DNA of 64,000 nt from Pogona vitticeps (Eukaryota > Chordata > Lepidosauria > Squamata > Agamidae). The position numbers were made by a program, and so were the translations under genes. The notes beneath the pieces are model-generated. The model was given only the letters and a program-made list of their open reading frames with translations, searched no databases and was not told the origin of the DNA. Positions 10,993-23,607 of this stretch are shown here, one piece after another. The DNA is taken from the NCBI RefSeq assembly GCF_051106095.1, contig NC_135784.1, positions 151,439,428-151,503,427 on the forward strand. Reading direction: 5' to 3'. Numbering within the stretch: the first letter of the stretch is position 1; each line of letters starts with the position of its first letter.

Positions 10993-11131
10993 TATAATAT
11001 AATCTTAGAACTGCAGAGTTGGGAGGGACCTCGTGGATCATTGACTCCAGCCCATCAAGGTGGCACAGTGGGGAATCAAACTCCCAACCTCTGGCTCTGT
11101 AGACACAGACCTAAACCACTGAGTGTCATTA
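10993..11131 (-). mobile_element. tRNA-derived SINE with CR1-like tail
   Basis: The minus strand begins ACTCAGTGGTTTAGGTC (A-box), has GGTTGGGAGTTTGATTCC (B-box) and a tail reading CCTCCCAACTCTGCAGTTCT similar to CR1 3' ends. Confidence 0.75.
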
Positions 11132-11251
11132 GCCACCAGCCAAGGGGCAATCCAGCAACACCAGGAAGACCACACTTTCCCACTCCTGATTTAACCCTTT
11201 TTCATCAAATTATCATCTTTCTCTATCACAAGCAAACCTTCCACTATCATT

Positions 11252-11545
11252 TAAACAGCCCTAGCTCCTGCCAACCTAGCAGTTTGAAAGCATGTAAAAA
11301 TGTGAGTAGATAAATAGAGTGGTCGCATAGACCAGATGGGCGGGATACAAATCAAATCAAATCAATAGGTACAACCTCGGTGGGAAGGTTAACAGCACTC
11401 CGTGTCTAGTCACGCTGGCCACATAAACACAGAAACTGTCTTCAGACAAACGTTGGCTGTGGCTTGGAAACAGGGATGAGCACCGTGCCCTAGAGTTGGA
11501 CACGATGGGACTAAATGTTAAGGGGAGCCTTTACCTTTACTGTAC
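11252..11545 (+). mobile_element. Sauria-type SINE, 5'-truncated, with inserted LINE-tail piece
   Basis: Starts in the unique region (AGCTCCTGCCAACCTAGCAG) and ends GTTGGACACGATGGGAC... CCTTTACCTTTAC. A foreign segment of about 45 bp with an AAATC tail (about 11320-11366) interrupts it. Confidence 0.85.
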
Positions 11546-11579
11546 CTATGACTACAGAATCTATGATGAATTGCACCTT

Positions 11580-11822
11580 GGACACATAATAATAACCATG
11601 TGTTGTCAAGTTGATTCTGACTTATAATAGTCCTTTTTCAGGGTTTTCTAGGTAGAGAGAATATTCAGAAGTGGTTTACCATTCCCTTCTTCTGGCGGCA
11701 TCCTTGGACTGTGCAGCTTGCCCAAGGACACACAGGCTGGCTCTACTCACAGAAGGAACAGGGGAGAATCAACCTTCCAACCTCTGGCTTTGCAGTCAGA
11801 TATCTAAACCACTAAGCCATGT
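11580..11822 (-). mobile_element. tRNA-derived SINE with RTE-like tail
   Basis: The minus strand starts ATGGCTTAGTGGTTTAGA (A-box), B-box-like GGAAGGTTGATTC, body GGCAAGCTGCACAGTCC, and tail GTCAGAATCAACTTGACAAC. Copies of the family also lie at 37630 and 53850. Confidence 0.75.
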
Positions 11823-13344
11823 GCATTATTAGTAAAAAAATATCATCAACTTGGATGTTCAAGCAAAGCAAGTATTTAAAACTAAAATACTAACATTATA
11901 GTGGAGAAACCAGAGTTCCATAATTTTCCTGGACAACCTGGCCCAAGCACCCTCCCTCCCCAAAAGTGGCTGCGCCCAACAAACTAGCTGCACCTCTAAG
12001 AGGTACAACTGCATGACTGGCAAAAATTTTGGGACCTCTGGCTTGCTTTTTGCATGGCAGAAGATTTTAAAATTGGAAGCAATAGAAAAATGGTTTGCAA
12101 GGAACGTGGTGTGAGAGGGGTACATTCAGCTCTCCGAGGTCACAGGAGGACAGGTGCAAATGTAATATGAAACCTGGAAGCAAAATGAGATTTCTGGTAG
12201 TCCATACTGCTATAGGTAACAAGGCCCATACACAGTAAGATCATGTCAAAGTTTAACATCACATGTACCTGGTAACATATTTTGTTGGTTTTATGTTTAG
12301 AAATATGATATGGAAATTGGGGGATGTTTCACACACTGTTACACTGAATGCCAAAAATTACACCAATGCTTCAGAATATTGAAACTTTATTTGCAATCCT
12401 AGGAGTCAAAGGAGTTCAACAGATTCATTTTTACTTAATAACTGATCCCACTATCTCAGGACTGCTGAACTTCATAATAGCCTTTAAAATATAGTTCTAA
12501 AAGCCAAGTGACAAACTGTTTATACCCCCCCCCAAAAAAAAACCTCAGACACAAAGAAATATGGTAATAACCACGTGAAAGCCTCATGAAAGAATCTTAA
12601 AGGCTACACGCAGCTTGGCGGTTACACAATCTTAGCTCTTCACTGGGATTCAAGTCTTTGATAGAGTCAAAATCATTGGTGCAAAAAGCACAAAAACAGC
12701 TCACAGCTACACCACAAATATAAATATTTAACCCAGTAAAATTACCATCCTTTTCCTACGATATACTACATATCCCAACACAGAAAAGAAGGAAGGAGAT
12801 AACATTTTTAATTAAGAGCTACTGCTCTGTTTTTCTCTTCTTCTTCTAATCCCTTTTTTCTTTAGTGCTGTGTTTTTCAGACTCTAAGTCTGAAGGGTAA
12901 TGATTATCCAGAGGACTACAATGCACAAGCCCCCCCCCCCAATCCTTTAAATAAACATAGATTTTGCCACATGTAACCACACTGTATATACAGCATTTTT
13001 ATGAGACATACCAGATTGTCATACCAAAGCCCTCGAGCCTGCTTATTGCTCTCTTATTACAGCTCATATCTTTTTCTTATACACAAACAGACACACATAT
13101 TAAAAAGCTAGTGAAAACACTACCTAACTTTCAAGGAACACCAATTCACGCTGAAATCGATTCTCCAGCCCAACCAGATTTTAAACGGCCTTTTTGACAA
13201 GGGCAAAACCATGCCCCTCCCAGGCTTAGTGATCATAAAACCCTGGAAAGCAGGTTTGTGTGTCCAGTCAAACTGGAGCTCAGAATGCATAGTGTTCTAT
13301 GTGCACACACAAAGCCAAATTTAAATTTTTGTTGCATATCACAG

Positions 13345-13505
13345 TGCAACCAATTACCCTGAGAGCTGGTCAACTGTGAAGGTCTTCAAGAGAAAATCAG
13401 ACAACCATCTGTGTAAGCTGTTTTGATGTGGATTTCTGCACTGAACAGCAGGCTGGACTAAACAGCCTTACAGGCCCATTCCATCCCAAATTCTATGATT
13501 ACACA
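13345..13505 (+). mobile_element. CR1 LINE 3' end
   Basis: GAGGTCTTCAAG-like start, GGCTGGACTAAACAG and a final ATTCTATGATTA, the octamer-type CR1 terminus. Confidence 0.8.
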
Positions 13506-13809
13506 GTTCATTTTAGGGAAGCTGCTCCAGAACATCTTTACCCAGATCTTCATTGCACAGTTACACTATCATTCTTTTATTAATCAAATTCCAAACATAT
13601 CAATCAATATGCTTTACACTTAATTCTGAATTCTCAACTGCAAAATTAGCTTTGAGAATGCGTACTGTACCATGCTATGCATTCTTGGTTGTACCTGCAG
13701 ATTTTAGAACAGCATAAATATTTTCAAGCTTGACTTCTCACAGAATGTTAAGAATTTATTGGATCAGAACCTCTGCTGTATTATGGCAAACAAACACAAC
13801 ACTCTTACT

Positions 13810-14035
13810 ACTGTGGGATGTAGGCATCCTTCAGTCTCGAGAGACTATGGTATCGTGCTCTGTACGGAGGTCTTGGAACAGCGTCTGGTGTGGCTAGGAA
13901 GCCTATACGAGAGTGACAATCCCTTCCACATGGAAGACAAATCCAATCTGTCCCCTGTCCAGCTCCCTGGTTCTGCTGCTTTCGGGACTGCCTCTCTGCC
14001 TCGGCCTGCTGGACAAGGGTCTCTTCTTACTACTA
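13810..14035 (+). repeat. Unclassified interspersed repeat
   Basis: Begins near GTAGGCATCCTTCAGTCTCG and AGACTATGGTATCGTGCTCT. I recall this as a common squamate repeat but cannot assign a class. Confidence 0.4.
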
Positions 14036-14439
14036 CGATGCAGAAAACTAGATTACTGCCATCAGATAATGAAATATAAAAAGTACAGACTGTTATCGTG
14101 GAGATAAGAAATCAGTGATAAGAAAATCAAGAAATACAGGATGGAGAAGAACCTCTTGGTTTAAGAAGCTGGCAGACCAGTCTGGGTGCAAGGTAACATC
14201 GTTGCTTAGAACCGCAGCATCCAAAGCATGCTGACGTCTAATCGACACGAAAGGAACAAGACGCAGGATGAAAAGTATTGGCTTTAATGGGTTTCTCCCG
14301 CACATTTCGCCTTGCCATTCATCCTCCAGTTACAGTTGCTTGTACTTTATAGTGTATAAAGCGAAATCCTGAGCTTCGCCCCCCCACACACACACCTGGG
14401 AGAATTAGGAGGCAGCTAAGGTTAGAGGCTGCCTCGAGA

Positions 14440-14880
14440 TTGGGGATGGGGGGCCCCCCGCCCACCCGTTTCAAGCCACGTGGGGCTTCGGACCGCTCAC
14501 GTGCAAGGAGAGGGGGCGAGGCTTCCTCATCGAAGGAGGCGCCCTAAGATCACCACGTGACAAGATACATCTTTTCTTTCCCGACTTCCGAAAGCGATCC
14601 GGCGGCGCGTGTTTTGTCCTCGCCTGCGTGTCGGGGGGGGGGGCGAATGCGCGGGCAGCGGCGGCGGCGGAGAAGAGCAGGCGCGGCTACGGCGGTTTTG
14701 CCGAAGACAAGCAGCTGGCCGCCCCACGTGCGGAGCCCGGAGCAGCCGGGAAGGCAACGTGACAGGCGCTGAAGAGCCATGGTATACGGAGGGTGCAGCG
14801 AGGCTGCGGGAAGGAAAGCGGGGCCTCTCACTCGCAAGGACGAGGCGCAGAAAACGGGAGGTGCAAAAAAAGAACCCAGC
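14440..14880. promoter_or_regulatory. CpG-rich island with four CACGTG E-boxes; candidate TIMELESS promoter
   Basis: Very GC- and CpG-rich next to AT-rich surroundings. Exact CACGTG at 14477-14482, 14498-14503, 14554-14559 and 14725-14730, plus an ETS-like ACTTCCG near 14585. No conserved protein is encoded. The TIMELESS 5' UTR must start upstream of 2943, and this is one of two candidate islands. Confidence 0.45.
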
Positions 14881-14888
14881 GGCATTTG

Positions 14889-15090
<202 letters not shown>

Positions 15091-15477
15091 CCTCACTTTC
15101 AAGACGTGGAATACGATGCTCAGGAGCAGGAGAAAATAGATTCTTTCTGTACTCCCATTCCTACAGTCCTCCAACTGGAATCCCTAAAGTAACTTTTCCA
15201 AACTCTGCATTGCACCATAGTTAAGAGGAGTTACCTCTTTCTGCCCTGATGCAGTATAGTCTCATGGGAGACTAAACTGATCTCCTTTCAGTGTACTGTA
15301 CATAAAATTTAATTGCTGTCTTCAGCATTTAGAAGCACTTCAACAATGCAGTTTGTCTGCTCAGAAGAAAACCCATTGGGCTCAATAGGATTTACAGATG
15401 TGTCTAAGATGCAGCATAAGTTAACTATATGAGGATCCTCCCCACCTCATCTGCAGTCCTCTTGATGCTGTCTACAC

Positions 15478-15613
15478 CACTGATTCTTAACCTTGGGTTA
15501 CTCAGGAGTTTTGAACTGCAACTCCCAGAAGCTTTCACCACCAACTGTACTGGCTGGGGTTTCTGGGAGTTGCAGTTCAAAAACATCCAAGTAACAAAGG
15601 TTAAGAACCACTG
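15478..15613. mobile_element. Short palindromic hAT MITE with 8-bp target duplication
   Basis: Flanked by gtctacac (15470-15477) and gtctacgc (15614-15621). Ends CACTGATTCTTAACCTT and (inverted) AAGGTTAAGAACCACTG. The inner halves (AACTGCAACTCCCAGAA) are inverted too. Confidence 0.85.
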
Positions 15614-16435
15614 GTCTACGCTATGGACCACTTTGGTACTTTGTCACAAACACAAGGAAATAACTGTTCTCCCCCTCCCCATCTTTTAATCCTAGAACCA
15701 CCTGGGTATGGGTGGGAATATTTCTGTGCCCACCACATAGTTATGTTCTTCACCGTCACACTTTCCTTTGCCAAAATAATTGTGCAAAGTGTTTCTAGTT
15801 ACACTGAACCAAACAGAATATGGTCTAGAGGGGCGGGGTAAAAATCAAATAAATAAATAAATAAATAAAATATGTTGAAACATTCTCATAACGCATCCCA
15901 ATTACCGAATTCTGATTTCCATTTATAATATGATTCAGAGGTGCAAAGACTGACTACAATCTATTGAGAGGCACCTGCGTACATGTTGGGTGTGGCAAGT
16001 GAGATGCACACAAGAGACCTGGATCTATAGCATTTCAAAGATACAAGAGTGAACTGCAATACATGTCCCACAAGAAGCATTTCTTATCCACATCATCAAT
16101 CTGAGAGATATCCCTGGACAGGTGAAAATATGAGTGACATTGTCTGGGAATGAAGATCTGTCTGGCCTTTTATGTTATGCATTCATGATTTTATTGGCCC
16201 TGTTCCTTTTAGTTTGTGGCTGCTGGATTCAGTCAATTGATACCATTTTGCTCAATACTTCATAGATTGCTTTGTTCACGGTTGTATTCATTTGATTAAC
16301 TATTGACCTATTGTAGTTGTGTATTAAAGAGCTATATTTACCGCTGTTCATTTGATATAGTGTGAGCATTTAGGATGCTGTTGTGGGGAGAAATGTCATA
16401 GAAATAAAAGATGATTATGACATTAAACTGACTGA

Positions 16436-17640
16436 TTGGTTCAAAGTTGGGAAAGGAGTACAAGGCTGTATATCAGACCTGGGCAAAGTGTGGCCCGAGG
16501 GCCACATACGGCCAGCGAGCCACTCCTGTCCAGCCCGCAGACAGTTTTGAACATCAAAACCATTTATAGCTTTTTGTCTAAAGTTGATCAGTTGCTTATC
16601 TTTAACATACCGGAAAAAATGTTCTTTAGTGTTTGTGAAGAGTAACAAGTTTAAAATAAAAACAATCATAACATCACTGTTTCATTTTATTTTTAAGTAA
16701 AGTTGGTTCGGCCCCCGAACACAGTTCAGATTTTTCATGTGCCCCCCCCATAGAAATTAATTGCCCACCCCTGCTGTATATTTTCTCCCTGCTTATTTAA
16801 CTTATATGCAGAATACATCATGTGAAAGGCAGGACTGGATGAATCCCAAGCTGGAATTAAGACTGCTGGAAGAAATATCAACAACCTTAGATATTGAGAT
16901 ACCACTCTGATGGCAGAAAGTGAGATGGAATTGAAGAACTCTTAATGAGGGTGAAAGAGGAGAGCGCAAAACATGGCCTGAAGCTCAACATCAAGAAAAA
17001 TCAAGATCATGGCCACTAGTCCCATCACCTCCTGGCAAATAGATGGGGAAGATATGGAGGCAGTGACAGATTTTACTTTCCTGGGCTCCATGATCACTGC
17101 AGATGGTGACAGCAGCCATGAAATTAAAAGACACCTGCTTCTTGGGAGGAAAGCAATGACAGGCCTAGACAGCATCTTCAAAAGCAGAGACGTCACCTTG
17201 CCGACAAAGGTCCGCATAGTCAAAGCTATGGTTTTTCTAGTAGCAATGTATGGGAGTGAGAGCTGGACCATAAAGAAGGCTGACCGCCGAAGAATTGATG
17301 CTTTTGAATTGTGGTGCTCTTGAGAGTCCCCTGGACTGCAAGGAGAACAAACCTATCCGTTCTGAAGGAAATCAATCCTGAGTGTTCACTGGAAGGACAG
17401 ATCCTGAAGCTCAGGCTCCAATACTTTGGCCATCTCATGAGAAGACGCCCTGGAAAAGACCTTGATGTTGGGAAAGGGTGAAGGCAAGAGGAGTATGACA
17501 GAGGACGAGATGGTTGGACAGTGTCGCCGAAGCTACCAACATAAATTTGACCCAACTCCGGGAGGCAGTGGAAAACAAGAGGGCCTGGTGTGCTCTGGTC
17601 TATGGGGACACGAAGAGTCGGAAACGACTAAACAACAACA
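16436..17640 (+). mobile_element. BovB (RTE) LINE 3' part, split by a hAT MITE
   Basis: Encodes in pieces FKVGKGVQGC, then after the inserted MITE IFSPCLFNLYAEYIM, ITSWQIDGEDMEAVTDFTFL, RHLLLGRKAMTGLDS, YGSESWTIKKADRRRIDAFE and LRLQYFGHLMRRPG, i.e. the end of the RT and the C-terminal region. Stops after AEYIM and FELWCS and frame changes after GKDLD show it is dead. The 3' end reads GAGTCGGAAACGACTAAAC then ACAACA. Confidence 0.92.
16474..16773. mobile_element. Non-autonomous hAT element with exact 8-bp target duplication
   Basis: Flanked by ctgtatat at 16466-16473 and 16774-16781. Ends CAGACCTGGGCAA and (inverted) TTGCCCACCCCTG. 300 bp with no transposase. It lies inside the BovB reading frame. 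Confidence 0.93.
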
Positions 17641-18439
17641 TGACATTAAAAAGTTAACTAACCAGTTGAACTAGATACCCACAGTATTCAGGAAACCACA
17701 TTTCACACAGCACTTTTGATCAGAATGAATGTGCCATCCTCTGCAAGTTCATTGCATTTTCCCAAAATGTAAAGTACCGCACTTGGGTGCTTACAAAAGC
17801 ACAAATCCCCTCCACAATTGTGGGATTGTTGTTCCCCAGGTATCGAATTGAAAAACTTTGTGTTTTGGAAATATCTAGAAATTTCCAAGCAGTATCTAGA
17901 AAATAGGACATCTGGATGGGGAGGGAGAACAATATACCTCGGAATACACTGAAAAGAATACTAAAAAAATGTTGGAACGTACTGACTCCTTGCAACAGCA
18001 GAACACAAGAGGTGCACTAAACTAACCATGCCTGATTAGTAACTACACATTTGTAAGCAGACAGACAAGATGATTACATCGGTCCGGTTCTACCTATTTA
18101 GTAGAGTGTCTTCCGGGCCACGGCAATCAGTGACAACGCTTGGCAGAACCCCAATAGTACAACTATCAAGAACGAGGTTTCGTAAGAAGAGCATAAAATG
18201 TAACGTTCTTACCTTGAATCACCTTGAGATCTTGAATATGAACCAGGCAGAATAGGACAGTGCTCGATTCCGGTATCCCCCCCCCCTTTTTTTAAAAAAG
18301 AAGCCTTTCCCTAACTTGCAACAGAGAGAGAAAACCCACCACCAAGTGATAGCAGGGAAGGGGGTGGTAAAAGGAGAGAAAGATGGGCTGGCGTTTCAAA
18401 TCTTACGGGTAGTAAATGGTCTGTCTCCAGCCGTGAGTA

Positions 18440-19600
18440 ATTGGAGTAGCAGCCAATCAGGGCCCCCGGGAGCTTACGCCAAGGAAGGAGCGCCCGCCCC
18501 TGCAGGGTTGAGAAGCGTCCCATTGACACCGGCAATCTCCTGTTGATTTCAATGGGATTCTGAGCATCCCAACCAGCGAACGCGGGCCCATGCAATGAAT
18601 CACACACACAACAGGCGCTTCTTCCTTCTGTGCGCCGAGCCTTCCTCGCCCTGACCAGAGAGAGGTCCAGCTCCCTTCCAAACTGGGCAAACGAGGAATG
18701 AGGAACGAGCTGCTACACTCATGTCGCCTTGTACAGTAACCGTCTTCGGCCTGTGCGTCGACACAATCTTTTTTTTTCCGTGCCTAGGGCGAGCTGTTCA
18801 AATCGCCCCTCTTGAACCGACCTACGAACAATCCCCTACAGAAACCAGTGGCACTTTCTCCTGAGAAAGGATGATCGGGCTGCTGTTAATCTTCCCGTTC
18901 AGTCTCAGCCAACCTCTCCAACCTGAAGCGGACGTGCCCGCGAAAGCTTACATAAAATATAACAGCTAGTCTTTAAGGTTCCACATGCTTTTATCATTTT
19001 TTTTAAAAAAAATTCTGTTTCTTTGGATTTTGCCTGATACGCTTGCGCAGACTAACACGGCTACGCTCCAGCCTGAACATTTTCTTCACTCGGAGCAAAA
19101 ACAAAACCTCCGCCTTACAAAAGCAGTAATAAGCTTTATTCATTCCAAAGAAATAAAAACGGCCCTAAGCATGTTTATTAGGAAGCTCTACAAAATTTAG
19201 TGGCACCCATCGGCTAGTAAATGCGCTTTGGAATCTAACCCCGGGACCCGATTATATGCATGTTACGTAGAAATCTGTCCTGCTGAAATCAACGGCATTT
19301 ACTTCGAAGCAAGCATACATAGTTAATTCCTGATTTCCCGCCCCCCCCCGAAAACTCCCATCCCCGCTATATGTTTACCGACTCCACGCGGCGCTCCTTC
19401 GCCATGGTTCCTGCCCTGAAGTTTGGATCACGGAAAGAAACTTTCTTCTCCAGCGGAAGATCAGGATTGCTTCCCGCCTCCAAAACTCGAAATGGCGCGC
19501 AAATTGCTCGCTCGCTCCTTAAAAGGGCGACCGACCGCCTAGTAGTGATCCAGAGTACGGGGTCTCGGTTTTGCATATTTACTCTCCAGTAAGCTTAGTG
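18440..19600. promoter_or_regulatory. Second CpG-rich stretch; alternative TIMELESS promoter
   Basis: Raised CpG with a CCAAT box (AGCCAATCAG, about 18453), an E2F-like TTTCCCGC (19334-19341) and GGCGCGCAAAT near 19493. On the minus strand ACCATGGCGAAGG precedes a possible donor (GTAAAC) at 19378. E2F and NF-Y sites suit an S-phase gene such as TIMELESS. Penelope debris (18905-19075) lies inside it. Confidence 0.35.
18905..19075 (+). mobile_element. Penelope pLTR fragment
   Basis: Contains CCCGCGAAAGCTTAC, TAGTCTTTAAGGTTCCAC and AGACTAACACGGCTACGCTC, in the order of the widespread Penelope 3' end. Confidence 0.7.
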
Positions 19601-20854
19601 TCGTCAGTAGGGCTGAATTCCAGAGGAGTGCGCGGTCGAGCGACCCCAGTTTTTGGAAGCGAGTGCCCTTTGTGGAGCGCTAAATGCTGTTGGACTGCAA
19701 CTTCCATCAGCCCTACTCAGGCAGCCAAAGCTGAGTAATGATGGGAGTTGTAGTCCCGCAGCGTATACCGGACCACACTCTGCCCAGCCCTGGGGGAAGA
19801 CTTGGTCGCTAAACGGTGCATACATTCGGCATCAGCGGAGTCCTATTCAGAGGTTTATATGCGAAGGCAAAGAATACCAAGGAAGTAAGAACCAAACATG
19901 CAAATACTCCGCGGTGTTCCTCGGTGGGTTTTTCCAAGGAAGAACAAACCACTGGGCTTTTCATACTCTTAAAGTTCTCGAGTCGAACCTTTCTGACTTT
20001 ATCTGGTATCATCTCTCTGTGAGAAAGATTAACAGCTGGTTGTGTTTTTGGCGTCTTTCAGGGAGGAGATACACGTGTCCGGGCTGTGGCCGCAGTTCTT
20101 TCCTCTCTTACACGCGAATACGCCCCACTTGTTTCAGCGAGTTTATTTCTGAGTACTGTAGACGGGCCCTCCTAATCCAGTCTGGCATTGCCGTTTTAAA
20201 CCTTAAAAAAAACACCTAAATCCCCGCCTTCTTGTCTGTGCGCCGCTGTCTGTCGGGATGGGTCAAACCAATTTTGCAGCTAGCGAGGGAGATGCCGGGA
20301 GAAAAGTGGTCTCGAGTTACTCGCCTTTCCGGTTCCTTCTTTTCTGTTTATTTATTGCTGTGTTTTATTTATTTGCGTACAGTGCTGGCTTTCGGTCAAA
20401 CGATTTCTTGGTAATTCACGATAAAATGCATGTTGATTAAATCCAACTATCATTTTTAAAATACTGTAGCAAGAACTGCAATTGTATGCAAGACGTAAAA
20501 TAGGCTAAATAGAAGATCCGAAGTTTTAAAGCCTAGAGACGAACAAAATGTCAGAGAGGTTTGCCATTATGAAGCAGACATCGGACTTTTAATAATATGA
20601 AACGACAGAAAATTGTTACTTTGTCTGTTATGGTTTTGCTACCAGGGTAAGGTGGCTGTTTCTAGGTCCTGGGTACTTTGATGGCTTGGGGGGGTTCGAT
20701 TTGCTGTAGGAACTCTATAGTTAAAGTGTGACGATTTTACTATGCCTTTATTTTAAAAGAGAAAGCTTCTATTCAGTATCAAACAAGTTGTCCTCTCAGA
20801 ATGATATTTAATACAGAAAATAACTTTGAAGAGGTGTGGCAGGTTTCTGAATCA

Positions 20855-21735
20855 TAGAATAATTGAATTTGAAGGGGCCAATTTAACAGAGATAAGTGCA
20901 GTCTCCAGAAGTGGACTTAGTACTCCAGATGTGGCCTAACAACAGCAGAATAGAGGGGGACTAGTTTCTCATGGGATTTGGGGAGTTATATTTCTATTAA
21001 TGCAGTCTAAAATTGCATTGTTGGGCTCATATTTAGCTTGTGATCTACCACAATTCCAATATCCTTCTCACTTGTAGTATTATTGAACCAATTATCCCCC
21101 ATCTTATAACTGCCTTTGGTTTTTCCCCCAGGTATAGAACTGTGCACTTACACCTGTTAAATTTAATTCTGTTGTTTTTAGCCCAGTGCTCAAGCCTATC
21201 AAGATATTTTTGAATTTTGTTCCTGTCTTCCAAGGTATTAGCTATTCCACCGAATTTTGTGTCATGTGCAAATTTGATAAATATTCCCTCCACCCCCTTG
21301 TCCAAGTAATTAATAAAAATGTTGAAGAGCACCGGGCTCAGTTGTACTCTATTTGTCACCTCCTCCCAGTTTGAGGAGCCATAGATAAGCACTTTCTGAA
21401 TATAATTCTGTAACCAACTGTGTATCCACCTGACAGCCCACACTTAGTTTCTTTGCAAATCAGAATAGCATGGGGGAGTTTGTCAGAGGTTTTGCTGAGG
21501 TCAAGATGTATTACATCTATAGCATTCCCGCCATCTATCAGGAAGGTTACCTGATCAAAAAATGAGATAATAGTAGTCTAATTTAGTCTTGACAAATCCA
21601 TGATGGCTTCTAGCTATTACTGCATTGTTTTTAAGGTCCCCTCAAAGTGACTGCTTTATAATCTGCTCCAGAATTTTCCCTGGGATTGATATCAGGCTGA
21701 CTGGTCTTTAGTTCCCTGATTCCTCCTTTTTGCAG
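20855..21735 (-). mobile_element. CR1 LINE fragment (RT region)
   Basis: The minus strand encodes SLISIPGKILEQIIKQSL, QHGFVK-like pieces, RWIHSWLQNYIQKV, SPVLFNIFINYLDKGVEGI, IKFAHDTKFGGIANTLEDRN and LDRLEHWAKNNRIKFNRCK. The FADD active-site motif reads FAHD, so the copy is dead. The 3' end near 20855 reads as the ATTCTATGATT terminus. Confidence 0.9.
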
Positions 21736-21794
21736 ATAGGTTAGCCCTCCTCCAATGTGAAGATAAATCTGAAGAAATATTTCAGACAGAGTTC

Positions 21795-21935
21795 CTACTC
21801 CAGTCCTCTGAAGATGATGGCCACAGAGACTGGCAAAACATCAGGAAGATCAGCCTTCAGAACATGGCCAAAGAGCCTGAAAAACCCACAAAAACCATTA
21901 GATCCTGGCCATGAAAGCCTTCGCGAATATTTTGA
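21795..21935 (+). mobile_element. Single arm of the 27.6-kb Penelope-type family
   Basis: Contains CTCTGAAGATGATGG CCACAGAGACTGG, CCTTCAGAACATGGCCAAAG and ends CATGAAAGCCTTCGCGAATA. Its hammerhead-like core has AAAA in place of GAAA. Confidence 0.65.
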
Positions 21936-21987
21936 AAGTTACAGTACTTTGCAAAAAAAATTGTTAACTGTAATTATATTTCCAAAT

Positions 21988-21989
21988 TT

Positions 21990-22073
<84 letters not shown>

Positions 22074-22074
22074 A
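21988..22074. repeat. (CTTT)n microsatellite
   Basis: About 21 uninterrupted tetranucleotide units. Confidence 0.97.
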
Positions 22075-23316
22075 GTTGCCATCATGCTTATGGTTTTTAA
22101 TGCAACTCTCCACTTTCCTGGTTCTTAAAAAAACTGAAATAGTTACTGTAACGTTACTTTTAGACTAACATGCGAATACTACAAGCTTCTGGCCTATGGT
22201 ACAAACACACTGTCTTCCTGTCAGCACCCAGAACTTATCGTAAGATAGCAGTGTGAGACCAGAGCTGGAATTGAGTCATATTCCTTGTCAGACCACATCT
22301 CTGAAACTACAGTATAAAGTAACTAAAAGTTTACACTTAATGCAATTGCAGAATGGCAGTGATGCAAGCACTTCCCTCCTGCAGGCTCTCCTTCATGTGA
22401 GCAAGCACACAGTTTGTTGTGCAAAGGATAATGTGCTACAGGGCAGCTGCTGTTTGATTATCATTGCACACTTGATATTTTAAACAGGAATTGGGGCAAT
22501 TATCTTAATTGGGAGAAGACATAAATAAGTAACTACAATTTTTTATATAGTTATGTCCAGGTTCTGGGAGAACAAAATTCCAGGGCCACACCATGATACT
22601 GTATAGTGCATTACTTAATACACTGTGGCTGAAATTCTGCTGTTTTGAAGAGAAAGTTGCAACTGGAGTAGGCTAATTGAATCTGGGAGGATTTGGTGAA
22701 TCAACTTTTCAGTCATTTCCATTGATTCAATGGTCCTACTCTACTTAGGACTTAGTACTAAGCAACAGGATTTCAGCCAGGATTTCCCATTTTTAATTAC
22801 TGTATATAGCCCTAGAAGGAATGGCATTTGGCTGTTTTATTCAGTTGGGAGTTCAGTATTGTTATTTTTTTCCTTGTTGCCCCCCTTGCCTTTTCCACAG
22901 ACTGGTTGTTTCTGTAAATCACCTTGCCTCAGCTTTCTTGGCACCCTGCTCTGGCCATGTGAATGGCAAAAGACCAATACTACACAGCATAATTGTTATG
23001 CTGCTCTGCACTGCTTGGAGCAATATGGTGATAACAGCTCTGCAATACATGGCCAAGTTATTGTCTGGCTACTAGCTTCTCTAATGGTTTCACCTATAGA
23101 ATTGCCAGAAGTGGAAGAAGCTTGCATTAGTAATAGGAGTAGGGGTGGATCCATAGCTGAAGTTCTTGGCCTGCTAGGTTGTGTCTTTATCATGAAACAA
23201 GGGAGCTATATATATAATGTTACAGAATGGTCTGAAGGCACTTGGTACATTCTGCTGCTGAAGCTGACCACGTCTGCTTGTATGGGAAATAGTAACCCTT
23301 TGCTAATGTTTTAGAG

Positions 23317-23453
23317 CAGCAGTTCCCAACCTTGAGTAACCCAGGTGCTCTTGAACTAAAACTCCCAGGAGCCCTCATCACTAGATATGCTGGCCAGGAT
23401 TTCTGGAAGTTGTAGTCCAAGAACATCTGGGGACTCAAGATTGGGAAGAACTG
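23317..23453. mobile_element. Short palindromic hAT MITE
   Basis: Flanked by ttttagag and ttttagaa. Ends CAGCAGTTCCCAACCTTGAG and (inverted) CTCAAGATTGGGAAGAACTG. Same family as 15478-15613. Confidence 0.85.
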
Positions 23454-23607
23454 TTTTAGAACATGAGTGAATGATTGTAAACTGCTGAATATTTTTCATG
23501 TACAACTCCGATCATCCTTAGGCAGTGTGACCAATGGTGAAGGATGATAGAAGCTGCAGTTGAGAAACATCTGGGGACCCACTGCTACACATCCATGTTT
23601 TACAGTA

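Noticed and set aside
17009-17323. 104-codon open frame that looks like a real protein
   Set aside because: It is the C-terminal part of a BovB LINE (ITSWQIDGEDMEAVTDF), not a host gene.
21045-21443. 132-codon minus-strand open frame
   Set aside because: CR1 reverse transcriptase remnant with FAHD in place of FADD.
22730-23314. 194-codon plus-strand open frame with hydrophobic stretches
   Set aside because: No recognisable domain, no splice-framed partners, and compositionally like random AT-rich intergenic DNA.
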